This document shows positions 24,213-35,070 of a DNA stretch of 64,000 nucleotides, one piece after another. Position numbers and translations under genes: made by a program. Each line of letters begins with the position of its first letter. Within the stretch, counting starts at the first letter, position 1. The stretch comes from Acanthosepion lycidas (taxonomy: Eukaryota; Mollusca; Cephalopoda; Sepiida; Sepiidae): positions 82,550,802-82,614,801 of the forward strand of contig OZ010581.1 in assembly GCA_963932145.1 (NCBI GenBank), given 5' to 3'. The notes under the pieces were generated by a model. That model ran no database searches. It was given only the letters and a program-made list of their open reading frames with translations, and was not told where the DNA came from.

Positions 24213-24475
24213 ATATAGTGTAATGGATAACGTCTCGGAATTGGAAATCGAAGAGATGAGGTCTAATTCCAGTCGGGTTCGTTATATTCGCTCACGCGCA
24301 AATACCATTGGGAGATATATGAATCAACTTCCCTGGGTATGGGTTAATTAGTAAGGCTTGTATCAGTAAATCATTATGGCTTCCAAAATCTTCTTATAAC
24401 CTAAAAATTTTTCTGGCTTTAAATAACCTGCAAAGCTTGATAAGTCATAAATAACAAATCAGTCAAGCAATCAGT
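24213..24475 (+). mobile_element. tRNA-derived SINE, copy 2
   Basis: Plus-strand copy of the SINE at 12545-12840. The head AGTGTAATGGATAACG is a good tRNA box A and D-loop. The box B region near 24275 is degraded. The body carries AAATACCATTGGGAGATAT and GGTATGGGTTAATTAG, and the tail has CTTTAAATAACC. Decay suggests an old insertion. Confidence 0.7.
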
Positions 24476-24679
24476 CGTAATTGGGGTGAGTTTAATGTCG
24501 TTATTTATCCATGCATATGAACTATAACTCTACGATCGGCTCCAACCGTAATACTGAATTTATCTTAACATAAATTGACAAATATGATCTTCCTCATTGT
24601 ATCCGAAATGTACTTTTTTTTAACTTGGATTTATCTAGAAATCATTATTATTTCAGCACTAGAAAGAAAATTGCTTGTA

Positions 24680-24759
24680 TTATGTTGGTGCAAAAATAAT
24701 GTCGTTTTCTCACATAGTAACATGTGAGAGAAAACGACATTATTTTTGCACCAACCTAA
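24680..24759. mobile_element. Palindromic mariner-type MITE, 80 bp
   Basis: Begins TTATGTTGGTGCAAAAATAA (one change from the 11128 copy) and ends in the inverted TTAGGTTGGTGCAAAAATAA. The arms are about 35 bp with a 2-base indel. TA flanks both sides. It is the same length as human MADE1. Confidence 0.9.
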
Positions 24760-24764
24760 TAATT

Positions 24765-25370
24765 GGAGATTTATGAAAAAATGGAAATCAATAAAGCAGC
24801 CGTGTAATTTTATGAATCTCTGTAATAATCTGGTAGGTTATCTAACTGAGATTTTTAAATTCATAAATCCATTAACTGATACAACCATAAAACGCTGAGG
24901 AAAGGAGATCGCCTTTTATTATAGTAAATGTCAACAAAAATATTTAACAGACCATTGTCAGAGTAGTGAGCGTTTTTGTGGTATTACAACAAATTGTTGT
25001 TGAGTCATGATTACTCAATCAAAGCATATTTGCCGTTATTGTCCAAGGAAAATTTGCCAGAAATACGTTATCATTTTGTGCATGTGCGGGGTTGTGTGAG
25101 CGCGTGCGTGTGTGAGAGTGTGTGCGCGCGTGTATGTGTGTAAATAGAAATTATGTATAGGATTGATTTATGAAGATATCGTTTTTAAAAGTCTTTAGTC
25201 AAAACAGTTTCATTAAAACACCGATCATTATTTTTTTCCATTAAATCACCCAAATATTGTAGCGATTCACATTATAAGAAATTTAAGCTGCTTGAGCGTG
25301 TATCGACTGTTTTTCAGACAGAAAGCGGTTCTTGCTTAATTTTTGAATTTCGAAAAGATTTTTGGTACAT
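24765..25370. other. No gene; GT-rich patch near 25085-25140
   Basis: AT-rich with an imperfect GT/GC tract. No coding or RNA feature is supported. Confidence 0.5.
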
Positions 25371-25371
25371 T

Positions 25372-25896
25372 TTGATTTCCGAAAAAACAGTTGTGTCAGT
25401 TTTTCATTCAAAACCAAATTCTGAAAAGTTTCTTTGGAGCCTACCTGTAGGTTATTTGAGGGAGCCTTGGATTAAAAATTTCGGAGTCGACGGACAACTG
25501 CTGCAGGGACCTAGGTCGGCCCGGTCCAGAAAGAAATTTGACAACCACCAGACGAGAATTGAAAGGAACATCAAAGTTGCTCCCACTTCACGGAAAAGTC
25601 TTCGGTTGGTGCGTTCTTTATATTCTCCTCTGCTGCAACGAACTTTACCTCAAAAGTACCAATTCTTTCAAAACTATTCAGAGAAGTATTTTCTCCTTTT
25701 CTTCATTTTATGTGTGTGTTTGTGTGTTTTTTTCTGTGGAGCTTATGCAGCAATATCATTTTTTTTAAAAAAGCATATTTCATTTTCATTGATAATTTAC
25801 ATAGATGTTAGTGGCCATCATTTAGCACACAATGCACTTAATTTGCGTAATTCATTAATTTTTGTGTTAACAATAAATTTATTGTCTGTTTTTTAA
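25372..25896 (+). other. Open frame with GC-richer first half, origin unknown
   Basis: An ORF of 174 codons. The first 100 or so residues lie in GC-richer DNA (25430-25680) with a basic, Arg/Lys/Ser-rich composition (RSARSRKKFDNHQTRIERN). The last 70 residues read through AT- and T-rich sequence and look accidental. Possible AG acceptors occur just upstream (for example CTACCTGTAG near 25450). No family is recognised. It may be an exon, an old repeat or chance. Confidence 0.2.
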
Positions 25897-25970
25897 AGTC
25901 GGTTCGTGTTGGTCTTTGTTGGGTGTTCATATATAAAATAAATGTTACCTCATTTTTTTTTACCTATTTT

Positions 25971-26290
25971 TTACCAAATGAAAAAAAATCCTATAACGTA
26001 TCCAAGTGTTTTCAAATACCTTATAAAGCTCATAGGAGATATGTGGATCATATCTACTAGGTCCCCGGTCGTTTGATTATTTTTAACCAGCGTTTTGATC
26101 GGATTATCATCAAGGATAGTAGGCTTGCCGGAACGTTCTTGATCGTTCATATCAAAAGTTCTACTTCTGAACTTACTCCTGTTCATAAGTAGTTCGCTTT
26201 CATCTGTGACACAATCTCCAGGTCTCTTTGTGGTTCGTACAGCATTTCTTATCTTTTCTTTTCTTAGAAATAAAATAGCATCCAATAAAG
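25971..26290 (-). pseudogene. mariner transposase N-terminal fragment
   Basis: On the minus strand the ORF carries SRTFDMNDQERSGKP, then ILDDNPIKTLVKNNQTTGDL and MSFIRYLKTLGYV. This is the paired helix-turn-helix, DNA-binding N-terminal domain of a mariner transposase; the family pattern is F-D-x-x-D-x-x-R-S-G-R/K-P, then D-x-x-x-x-x-x-L-x-x-x-x-x-x-T-T. The catalytic DDE/D domain is absent, so this is a truncated relic. It belongs to a different mariner lineage from the 4.5/19.5/34.5-kb copies. Confidence 0.8.
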
Positions 26291-26730
26291 AAAATGTATC
26301 TCAAGTTTCACTATTTTAATACCGAAATGAAAAGTATTTAAAATTTACAATCCAAATCATATAGAAAGGTGCGTTGAAATGTCACCTTTCAGAAAGTATT
26401 TAGATTTTCAGTCACGTGTTCAAACGCCATCTATCGAAAACCGTTACGATTTTTTGTTCCAGACCAATACAGTTCAAGTAGTGTATTTTCTTATTTCTTT
26501 TAATCATTGACACTGCATTCGAATAGACAAATTTCTGTCTGCAAATATTCTCCGACCTTATGATAACCAAAATATATAGTAGTTATACTGGTTACATTTT
26601 GTGGTTATTTTTCCATATTAATATCCTCTATTTAGTCGGTTAATAACTCTGAAACTATAGCATGAAAAGAAAAACAAACTGATGATTTTTTTTTTCACTT
26701 GTATTTTTGTTATGAACTTATTTTCTGCAT

Positions 26731-26858
26731 AGAACGTGTAAAAGCACGTGCGATACTCTGTCCTCATCAGCCGACAACCAGGAGAGGTAATACAGTTTCG
26801 GTGGCTACAGCGGTACTGCCACCCCTGGCGCCACCAGCAGCTTTTGTCCCCGGTCAGG
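26731..26858 (+). CDS. Candidate internal coding exon, unidentified gene
   Basis: A GC-rich island (more than half GC in places) in AT-rich DNA. It lies between an acceptor-like TTTTCTGCATAG and a donor-like TCAGG then GTATTG. One frame is open, with a peptide including ILCPHQPTTRRGNTVSVATA and then LPPLAPPAAFVPGQ, rich in Pro and Ala. The next acceptor-like site is 182 bp downstream at 27040. I do not recognise a family. A shorter exon ending at 26784 (GAGAG then GTAATA) is also possible. Confidence 0.35.
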
Positions 26859-27040
26859 GTATTGTTTTTTACAGTTTAAACGTGTCAGTCTCTTTAATTT
26901 TTATGCAACTACAAGTCAGATTTTTCCAACATTGTATTCAATAAAAACGTTTGTTTTTTTATCGTTAAACACGATCAAAATCAAATGCTTTTATTACTTA
27001 AAAGTGATGTGCTAATTCTTGCCATTTCTTGTCTTTGTAG

Positions 27041-27167
27041 GAACTTTGCCACGGTGGGATTGCATGACAACTGGAAACAAAAAGATAATTTGTATTTAAT
27101 TAAAAAATATAGTCCCTTCATCATCTTTACGATACGTAACTATGGAAACGCGTATTTGGCCAATTAG
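27041..27167 (+). CDS. Possible 3' exon after 26731-26858
   Basis: Begins after TTCTTGTCTTTGTAG, a strong acceptor. Joined to the upstream candidate in phase, it would add about 19 codons and stop at TAA near 27100. In another frame it stays open to 27167. Neither peptide is recognised. No polyadenylation signal clearly fits. Low confidence. Confidence 0.25.
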
Positions 27168-27169
27168 GT

Positions 27170-28145
27170 AAAATTACAGCCTCAAATGTCATCATTTCAT
27201 TAAGACCTTTCTCAATTAAATAATAATGAAAATACGTGTCTTTTCATAATTTTACTTTATTCTGTCTGTACAAGACAATGTTGACATCAATCGAACTGAT
27301 TAATTGATTATTTGATGATTAACTAATTAATAGCGATAATATTGAAAGTATATTTACAAATTATGTTTAGTCACAAGCCTTTGTAAATATTATCTTTCGT
27401 GAACAGTATCCGCCATTAAAAAAAAAGAGTTACACAAACTTTTCATATCATGGCAATACCACCTGGACATCGTATAACTTTTAATTAAGTGGACCATTTC
27501 TTTTTCATTTAAATTGTTCTAAAACCTCAAAGAAGCAGCAAATGGTATTATTGAGTGACTTTAGTGACAACAAAAGTTAATTTTATATATTCATAGCATT
27601 TAATATGATAAACTCGCTTTTATATTTTAGTCTTGTTGTAAATATAAAAGGAACATAAAAGGAACATTAAAGGTTGAGTATATAATTTTAAAAATTGATG
27701 GATGATATCACAGATACTTATAGACATTATTTTTACTTTTAAGTGAATGTGCGTATTGTTTTATGTATGTATCTATAGAGATATAGAAATGTTTTAATTT
27801 TCCAAAAACGCTCAAAACATTGTGGCCATGTTCATAGTTGATATTATCGATTGTTGGCTTTTTCTTTTTTACTAATAATGTTTCCATTATTTTTAGCCTT
27901 TTTTTTTTTTTTTGCATATAGACGAGACTATAATACTTCTATTATCAACGAGTATGTTACGAATAGAATTTGGTAGGTATCCGTGTGTATTTAAATGAAA
28001 CCTAATGAAAGATGTAATGTGAGTCTTCTTGTTAGGAATCTGCTGACCATGTTTTGAAAATAAAGCATTATTATAAATTATAACACAAGAAACATTAAAT
28101 AAAAACGTTAACCACAGTAGCTTGTTAGTCGTTTTAATGAAAGTT

Positions 28146-28147
<2 letters not shown>
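27170..28147. other. No supported feature
   Basis: AT-rich; no recognisable motif. Confidence 0.5.
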
Positions 28148-28214
<67 letters not shown>

Positions 28215-28215
28215 T

Positions 28216-28260
<45 letters not shown>
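28148..28260. repeat. (AT)n microsatellite, interrupted
   Basis: About 110 bases of AT with one short interruption near 28214. Confidence 0.97.
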
Positions 28261-28261
<1 letters not shown>

Positions 28262-28262
<1 letters not shown>

Positions 28263-28812
28263 CGACCCAATAGTTTGAACGTCACTAATTTAGCAATACT
28301 AGGAGAATAAATGTATCAATGTTATGGATCTTCTGAACTGTAATATTAAAAATGGCAAAATAATGCATATTCGGTAATGTATTAGAGATACCAACACAAC
28401 AGCATAACCTAAGCTCAGACTTAATAGACTTACTTACTACAAAATGCTATTATTGAAGCACATGTTAACTGTAATTTTGGCACAAATAAATAGGAAAAAT
28501 AATAAATTCTAAAGCAAATGTTACCTACAAAATATTACGTAAAAACTCATGAAAATATGCAATAAGAAATAGAGTTCTTTACTGAATCCTCGTTTCCAAC
28601 TCTGTGAAGACAGGGAACTTAAACATAAATTGGAGTCATTTGAAAAATCGTTGACTCATTCTGAATGACCTCTTTTTTTCTTCTTCTTTCTCGTCAATTT
28701 AATTTCCGACGATTTATTTACTTTTGACGAAATACCGAACTAAAGGTGTCTTAGTTTTATTTTAATAGATTTTAATCGAGTACATTTAGTAATTGATGTT
28801 AAACAATGATCC

Positions 28813-28815
<3 letters not shown>
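28262..28815. other. No supported feature
   Basis: AT-rich, no recognisable motif. Confidence 0.5.

Positions 28816-28816
<1 letters not shown>

Positions 28817-28870
<54 letters not shown>
28817..28870. repeat. (AT)n microsatellite
   Basis: About 27 AT units. Confidence 0.97.
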
Positions 28871-28872
<2 letters not shown>

Positions 28873-29215
28873 AGGGGGAATTTTATATATATAGTAGGCC
28901 GATGAAAGAAATTCTCGAGATAAAAAACAACAAAAATAATAATATTCATAATAAGACTAATAATATTTATTGTATATTAGTAGACCTTTTGACAAAATAG
29001 AAGAATGGTCAGAAAAGATGTTAAAAATCGGAATTTTCAGACATGCCTGTGACCTTTTTCAACGAGAAATAAAAAAAAGAAACGTTGGACTTTTGGAGGG
29101 TATTTTTATTATAAATATCAATAGCTATACTATAAACGTATTATAAAAATTCACACTATAAACTAGGTTAATGCAAACATTTCTAATATAATCAAATATC
29201 ATCAGTTGATATTGA

Positions 29216-29400
29216 TCTGTTGGTAGTGTAAAGGATATCGACACAGAGGAAGGAATCGGCGAGCAGTGTTCAAATTATGAGCTAGTCTGTGGCGTTCACT
29301 TTAGGCAGGAATTCGTATTTTTCCCCCAGCTATGGGTTTAGACAGCAGGATTGACTAGACTCTCCAAACACTGAATTCCAAACCATCGAAAACGAAAATC
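29216..29400 (+). mobile_element. Second SINE family, copy 1
   Basis: The head GGTAGTGTAAAGGATATCGA resembles a tRNA box A and D-loop. It is followed by a box B-like GTTCAAATTATGAGC, then a unique body containing GTCTGTGGCGTTCACTTTAG. The 50288-50475 copy has the same order: TAGTGCAACGGATATCG, CTCAAATTCTGAGCTCGTCT, GTGTTTGCTTTCA. The 3' end is poorly defined. Confidence 0.6.
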
Positions 29401-30709
29401 CCCTCTATTCCCCAAGAATGCATGGTAATTGACATATAATAGAAAAAGAATTGCTTTTGACCATGGAATTTTAGAATTATCAATTGAAATTTATGTGATA
29501 CATTTATCATTTAAATCTATTTTGCGAATGTTACGTACATTGGTTGTCTTGGTTGTCTTATACCCAATTTTATTGAGAAAATTTTGACTTGCATAATAAA
29601 ATTTGACATAGTGTACATAATCATGGTTACTATGATTGTTGTTGTTGTTGTGATCAGTTTTTCCTTTATTTTCTTATTGTGGTTGATCGTGACATTATGT
29701 TTTGATCGTGACATTATGTTTATCAAGAGTTTAATGATCATTCACCTGCACGAAGCAAACATGACTGAAGGGGTTTCGTGATGGGTGTTCGCTCACTTGG
29801 TGGGGTGATTGAAAAGACAAAAAGATTAGATTACAGGAATGAGAAAACTGGGGGACGGGAAAGATATTGTAGTCATTAAAGAGGACTCGGTGAAATGAAG
29901 TGTGAACATTAGAACAGGCAAGTGATAATAAAAAAATATATATATAAAATAACTGTTTTAAAAAGAGAAAAACTACAAAACAGAAACTCAGAATGTTTCA
30001 TTTTTTTAATAAAAGATACTTATTCTGATTTTTCCACTGTGAATATCAGATAACATGGCTTTGTGTTGAGGAATTGTGAATGCTAAGTTGTTTCTTGATT
30101 ACCAGTAGAGCGATGTTATTATTACCTGAACCAAAGCAGGTTTCACGTAGCTTCGGTATTGGGCTTTGTTAGGGAGAAATCGGAATAAGTAATTGTTTAT
30201 AAGTGAGATTCGATGAGGAACAGTTGTGATGGAATAAACCAATAGGTAGAAACAGATTGACATATGTATTTAGAATAATAAAAGCTTTTTTAGATTATTC
30301 CAAGAATTAATCAGCAAATATCCAGACGTTTATTATGATTACTGAATTCCTGAGATGATGTAGTCACTATTTTATGAAGCTTGCCGGAAAATATTTTGCT
30401 TCCTCTATCGTTGCTGATATATTCCAGTTTTCATTTTTCATTTGTTGTTCATTTGAGATGTGTGCGTACATGCGTGTGTATATATGTATGCGCGTTTACG
30501 CGTGTGCAATGTTTAAACAACGGATTATTTTTTTAATCTGGCATAATTGTTTATTATCATAAACGTCATATTTAATGGGTACACGTGTTTCAGTGGACAC
30601 CCTTGTTTTTATACAGTGAAATCAATATCTACCGGCTTAGTGAAAGTTTTATTAAGTAAATTATAGAAGTGCATAAATAATAAAATTATAAAAATCAGGA
30701 TATTCCATT

Positions 30710-30712
<3 letters not shown>
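29401..30712. other. No gene; small tandem duplication near 29684
   Basis: AT-rich. TTGATCGTGACATTATGTTT is duplicated head to tail at 29682-29721. No other feature is supported. Confidence 0.5.

Positions 30713-30765
<53 letters not shown>
30713..30765. repeat. (AT)n microsatellite
   Basis: About 26 AT units. Confidence 0.97.
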
Positions 30766-30768
<3 letters not shown>

Positions 30769-32800
30769 TGCTTATATGATGTTATATCTTTGCCACAAAA
30801 ATGAGGATTTAGTAAGGAGCTTGTTCGAAACTGGTTATTCCATAGTGAATACAAGAATATGACTGATAGCTCAAAATGTATCAACTTTATAGTATTGCCG
30901 CCTCTCCTCTACTTTAAGTCTATCGAATTATTCAGTGTTGGTGGTCGTTTGTAAAATCTTCTGACGCTAAGAAGGCTCGTTATATGTTGTAACGCCTTCG
31001 AGTTTATTTCTTTTCTAGTATCATTCCGTTTTTTCTAAGTACGAATGTCTCTCTCTCACAAAGCCACTGGTAAGTTCGGGAGTTTGCATCCATTTTGTAT
31101 ATTAAAGAAAAATTAAAAACTTATTTTATTAGTTTAAAAGTTCTGCTTGCAAACATTTTACATAGTAGCGCAACATTTGGCAAATAAAACATAATATCAT
31201 GTTTGTAACCTTTTCATTTGTTTCGTTTAACTTTTAAGAAAGCTATTGCAATTCCCAACTGACCTTTGCTTATACTCAAAGTCTTTGCGACTACCCAATA
31301 TACACACACGTTTTAATTAATTTTATAAGTAACATTTGAGTTCGAATATGACCTTATCCGCCATATCATTTGTGAGGTAATTTTTTTCCTTAGGGTAGAA
31401 AAATATATAGCTCCATTTAACTAGAAACTGTTTCATTTTGGTTAGAAATTATATGATGTTCTTTTCTGGTGACTTTGAACAAACCTCCGATGTCAAACAG
31501 AATATTCTGTATCTTGTAAGTTTAATTTTCATACCAGAAATTAGATAAATGTGAGTTTGTGGCATTGATACAAAAGCAGAAGATTCTATTAATAGTATAG
31601 TTATGCTATTTAGTATAGTTATGCTATTTCGCTAAGTATATAATACAAAATATGCTTATGCGTAGATGTAAATATTGATGTATATTTAAGTATTGTATAC
31701 ATATTATGTACATTATTTACATTCGAATTAAGGTCTTCTTTTTTATCACAGTGATTCTTTAATCATGTATGGCGGTAAATGAGTAAAGCACCAACCCCTG
31801 TAAAATGTAGTAGAAACTTTAGATAAAACAGAAACTCGGCATTCTGGTAAATACTTCCAATTTATTAATAAGTTTTTACACTCAAAACATTGGACAACAC
31901 CGCTAAGATCAGAAACTAATTAATTTTCCATTTCGATTAATGGTGCTTAGTCTTTATTGGGACATTAACGGAAGTTATGGACAGACATGATCACGCATGA
32001 CCTGAAAAGACATAGACATAAAAGAGGTACTCTTTAAAAGTTTAACAATCACACAAATGATTACCGGAAGAGTTATTTGTTTAAATGAAACAAAAAAAAA
32101 CTTTTAGGACATTATCAGCAATATTAGGTTTGAAAAAAGATGTTCACAGTGGATGATATTAAAAAAACAAAAGTGAATGCTACTTCAAAATCCACCTAAG
32201 AATTGTTTAAATTGTGTACAGTTTAGGTCAATCGGATGTTTCTCTAAATGTTTTGACCTACATCCAATAGATATTTCTTACACAAATTGACAATTCCTAA
32301 TCATAAACGAAAACTTTCGAATCTAAACGTTTTGAAACTATCCTGCATAGAAGTAAGGTCGAAAATAGCAATGCTTTGTGCCAAAGGAGCCTCAATTAAG
32401 CATTAGTTGATGGGCTCAAATACATAAGCAAAAGTCATTGAAAGGAACTACTAGTTATTATGGAGAAAAATAATCGTATTAATTAAGTGTTAATTATTAT
32501 CAGTTCACAATATATATGATAAAATATAGTTTTAAGGTATGTTATATGTATGGGTAAATGTACTCAATATCAGAGATAGAGAGTATGTAAGAATAAAAGT
32601 AGACATTGAGTTCAACACCGAGCGACGACAGTCTGTTTCATGCTTGAAGGTTAGCATAATACAATAGACCTCGCTGCCTCGCTGCCCATGATGCACCATT
32701 GAACTGCGTATATAAATAGTCGAGACAACACCCAATACATATGGCCAGAAGATTGCGTTAAAACTTAAGAGACTGTACCACTCGATTTTGACTTCAAGTC
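30766..32800. other. No gene; 20-bp tandem duplication near 31594
   Basis: About 2 kb of AT-rich DNA. ATTTAGTATAGTTATGCT-type units are duplicated near 31594-31630. No coding or RNA gene recognised. Confidence 0.5.
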
Positions 32801-32802
32801 TA

Positions 32803-32807
<5 letters not shown>

Positions 32808-32875
<68 letters not shown>
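32808..32875. repeat. (TA)n microsatellite
   Basis: About 34 TA units. Confidence 0.97.
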
Positions 32876-32876
<1 letters not shown>

Positions 32877-32880
<4 letters not shown>

Positions 32881-33110
32881 GGACAAAGACATTTAAGACA
32901 TTTTTATGTTTATACATTCTTTTTATAGATACAAATATTTAAGTAAATGCTCCGTTTATAATAAACAGTATTAATAACATTTACCGGCCTGAATCTCCGA
33001 GAAATTTTCATAGAAAATATTCGTCCTCCGACAGGAATCGAACCTGTATTATATATGGTACCTTCATATAGCCTGACGTGCCTTAACCGATTGAGTCACA
33101 GAGGATCGTT
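32877..33110 (-). mobile_element. tRNA-headed SINE (third family)
   Basis: On the minus strand, 33105-33024 is a tRNA-like sequence of 82 nt. Its 7-bp acceptor stem is TCCTCTG/CGGAGGA, box A is TGACTCAATCGGTTAAGGC, and a clean T arm holds GGTTCGATTCC (box B). The anticodon arm is poor, with only a weak stem. A 145-bp non-tRNA body follows, with GGCCGGTAAATGTTATTAAT, ending near 32877 by the (TA)n tract. The copies at 33251-33633 show that it is a dispersed repeat and not a single tRNA gene. Confidence 0.75.
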
Positions 33111-33250
33111 CGATTAGCAAGGTCGATTTTACCGCTTTTTAAACTACAATTTTCCATGAATCTCTCACGTACATTCATATCTACTCAAAGTTTATCCAAG
33201 TGTAAACAAATGACGTCACACATTAAGAAATGGACAAAGTTCGACAATTA

Positions 33251-33632
33251 TTTTAAGACATTTTTATGTTTATACATTCTTTTTATAGATACAAATACTT
33301 AAGTAAATGCTCTGTTTATAATAAACAGTATTAATAACATTTACCGGCCTGAATGTCTGAAAGATTTTCATAGAAAATATCCATCCTCCGACAGGAATCG
33401 AACCTGTATCCTATACGGAACTCTGTGGCTCAATCGGTTAAGGCACGTCTGGCTATATGACGGTTCCGTATAGGATACAGGTTTGATTCCTGTCGGAGGA
33501 TGGATATTTTCTATGAAAATCTTTCAGACATTCAGGCCGGTAAATGTTATTAATACTGTTTATTATAAACACAGAATTTACTTAAATATTTGTATCTATA
33601 AAAAGAATGTATAAACATAAAAATGTCTTAAA

Positions 33633-33633
<1 letters not shown>
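33251..33633. mobile_element. Head-to-head SINE pair, 171-bp-arm palindrome
   Basis: 33251-33421 and 33463-33633 are near-perfect reverse complements, separated by 41 bp. Each arm is the SINE body plus the 3' part of its tRNA head. The spacer holds the 5' part of the plus-strand head (CTCTGTGGCTCAATCGGTTA). So the plus-strand copy has a nearly full tRNA-like head (about 33419-33502) and the minus-strand copy lacks the head's 5' part. Either two insertions met exactly or a palindromic duplication occurred. Confidence 0.85.

Positions 33634-33640
<7 letters not shown>

Positions 33641-33722
<82 letters not shown>
33641..33722. repeat. (AT)n then (AG)n
   Basis: About 19 AT units followed by AG units with one interruption. 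Confidence 0.97.
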
Positions 33723-33723
<1 letters not shown>

Positions 33724-33958
33724 TTCCCTTCCATCTGTACATGTAAATTCTAGAAGATATTTTATGAAAATTTTCCAAAGAACGGAAGTGGATGATAGTT
33801 ACTTCGATAACTGTATTTCTGAATAAGATTTTTTTAGTAATACCGTGATTCCCCACCTGATGAGACGTCTAAAAAAAGGTTTTCACCTTTTTCGACGTTG
33901 AAACAAAAATGTACAATTTTGTAGTGGATATGTGTATGTGTTAATGTAACACTGCATA

Positions 33959-33960
<2 letters not shown>

Positions 33961-34016
<56 letters not shown>
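33961..34016. repeat. (TA)n microsatellite
   Basis: About 28 TA units, directly before a LINE fragment. Confidence 0.97.
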
Positions 34017-34018
<2 letters not shown>

Positions 34019-34390
34019 CCTGGCATCTCAGTTTTAGTTACTTTCCAGTCGCCTTAACACTGTCTCCCTTTGTATTTTCTATAAGTATTTTCATGTTAAT
34101 TGTTCTGGTGAGCTTTCCTCTTTGATAGCACAACCTTACGAATTTAAGCGCAGAACTAGATTAACAACCAGGTCTCATAATTTCATTGATGATATTGCTA
34201 GATGTTACCGTGAGTTCTATCTTGCATGGGGAACTCTCTTCCGGCGTCCTGCTTTCTTTCAACTTCGATCTTCAAAACCTTAAATTCAATATCCATCGTC
34301 ACTTTCTGTTTCCTGAAATTTGTTCTTTTATTGTCCTCTTTGATTACTTCACACTCTTAATGGCTTTTAACGCCATTTACCGAACACACA
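34017..34390 (+). pseudogene. CR1/Jockey-type LINE 3' fragment
   Basis: Same family as 16190-16830. It reads SLCIFYKYFHVNCSGELSSL, then YEFKRRTRL and SHNFIDDIARCYREFY, followed by a small deletion where NSFFPRTSR-like sequence is expected. It continues into a decayed tail that runs into (CA)n. Frameshifts and stops throughout. Confidence 0.75.
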
Positions 34391-34440
34391 CACACACACA
34401 TACAAACACGCACATATACAAACACACACACATATATATG
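34383..34440. repeat. (CA)n-rich tract
   Basis: CA units with interruptions between the LINE fragment and the mariner copy. Confidence 0.9.
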
Positions 34441-34444
34441 CATG

Positions 34445-35070
34445 CAGGGTACGAAGGGTAAATTGATGCCATTTTATATTTTTTTAATTTTGCACCAGAA
34501 ACTCCAATATGAACATTTCAGAGTGTTTAGGTGTCGATCTGAGAACAGTGCAGAAGATTCGGAAATAGTTGGTTGAGTCTAATAGTGATTACGAAGGTGT
34601 TTGGAGTTATCACTAGTGATAGCGACATTATGCCTCCATTCATATTCATGACTCAGACACAACACGGAGGCCTACATCAAGTGCCTTGAGCAGGTAGTGC
34701 TGCCCTGGGTCAAGAGGGTGGCTACCACACAAGCAGGAGAACCCAGTCTTGGCCGTCTGACACCCCTTACATCTGGCCAACAGACTGCACCTCTCTTGAT
34801 TATTATGTGTGAGGTGCAGTTGAGCGAGAAACCAACAAAACTCCTTGTAACACCCAAGGTAAGGTTTATGGCTGTTTTCACCCACTTAAACAAGGACACA
34901 CCCTCCAGGAGAGTTGCAAGAGATTCGAAAGTCGTTTTAAAACCATGTCTGAAGCGATTTTTTTGGGTAAATTTACTCTTGTGTAATTTTGGTAAATGTA
35001 TGTTAAAATGAAATGTCAGTGTTATTTTCATTTTTGTTTAATTTAGACGACAATTTAACCATTGCACTCT
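34445..35070 (+). mobile_element. mariner/Tc1 deletion derivative with both TIRs
   Basis: The left TIR lies near 34445-34480 (CAGGGTACGAAGGGTAAATT, then GCCATT) and the right TIR near 35041-35070 (GACGACAATTTAACCATTGC). In between, the transposase helix-turn-helix is readable (NMNISECLGVDLRTVQKIRK), then a stop and a large deletion. The catalytic half resumes at GVITSDSDIMPPF and AYIKCLEQVVLPWV, shifted in frame. Several further deletions follow, so the DDE/D triad is incomplete. At about 0.6 kb it could once have been mobilised in trans. Confidence 0.8.

Noticed and set aside
33024-33105. A functional tRNA gene
   Set aside because: Acceptor and T arms are good, but the anticodon arm is poor and the sequence is the head of a dispersed repeat copied at 33.4 kb.
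34646-35031. Minus-strand ORFs of 79 and 119 codons
   Set aside because: Antisense shadows of the mariner transposase relic.
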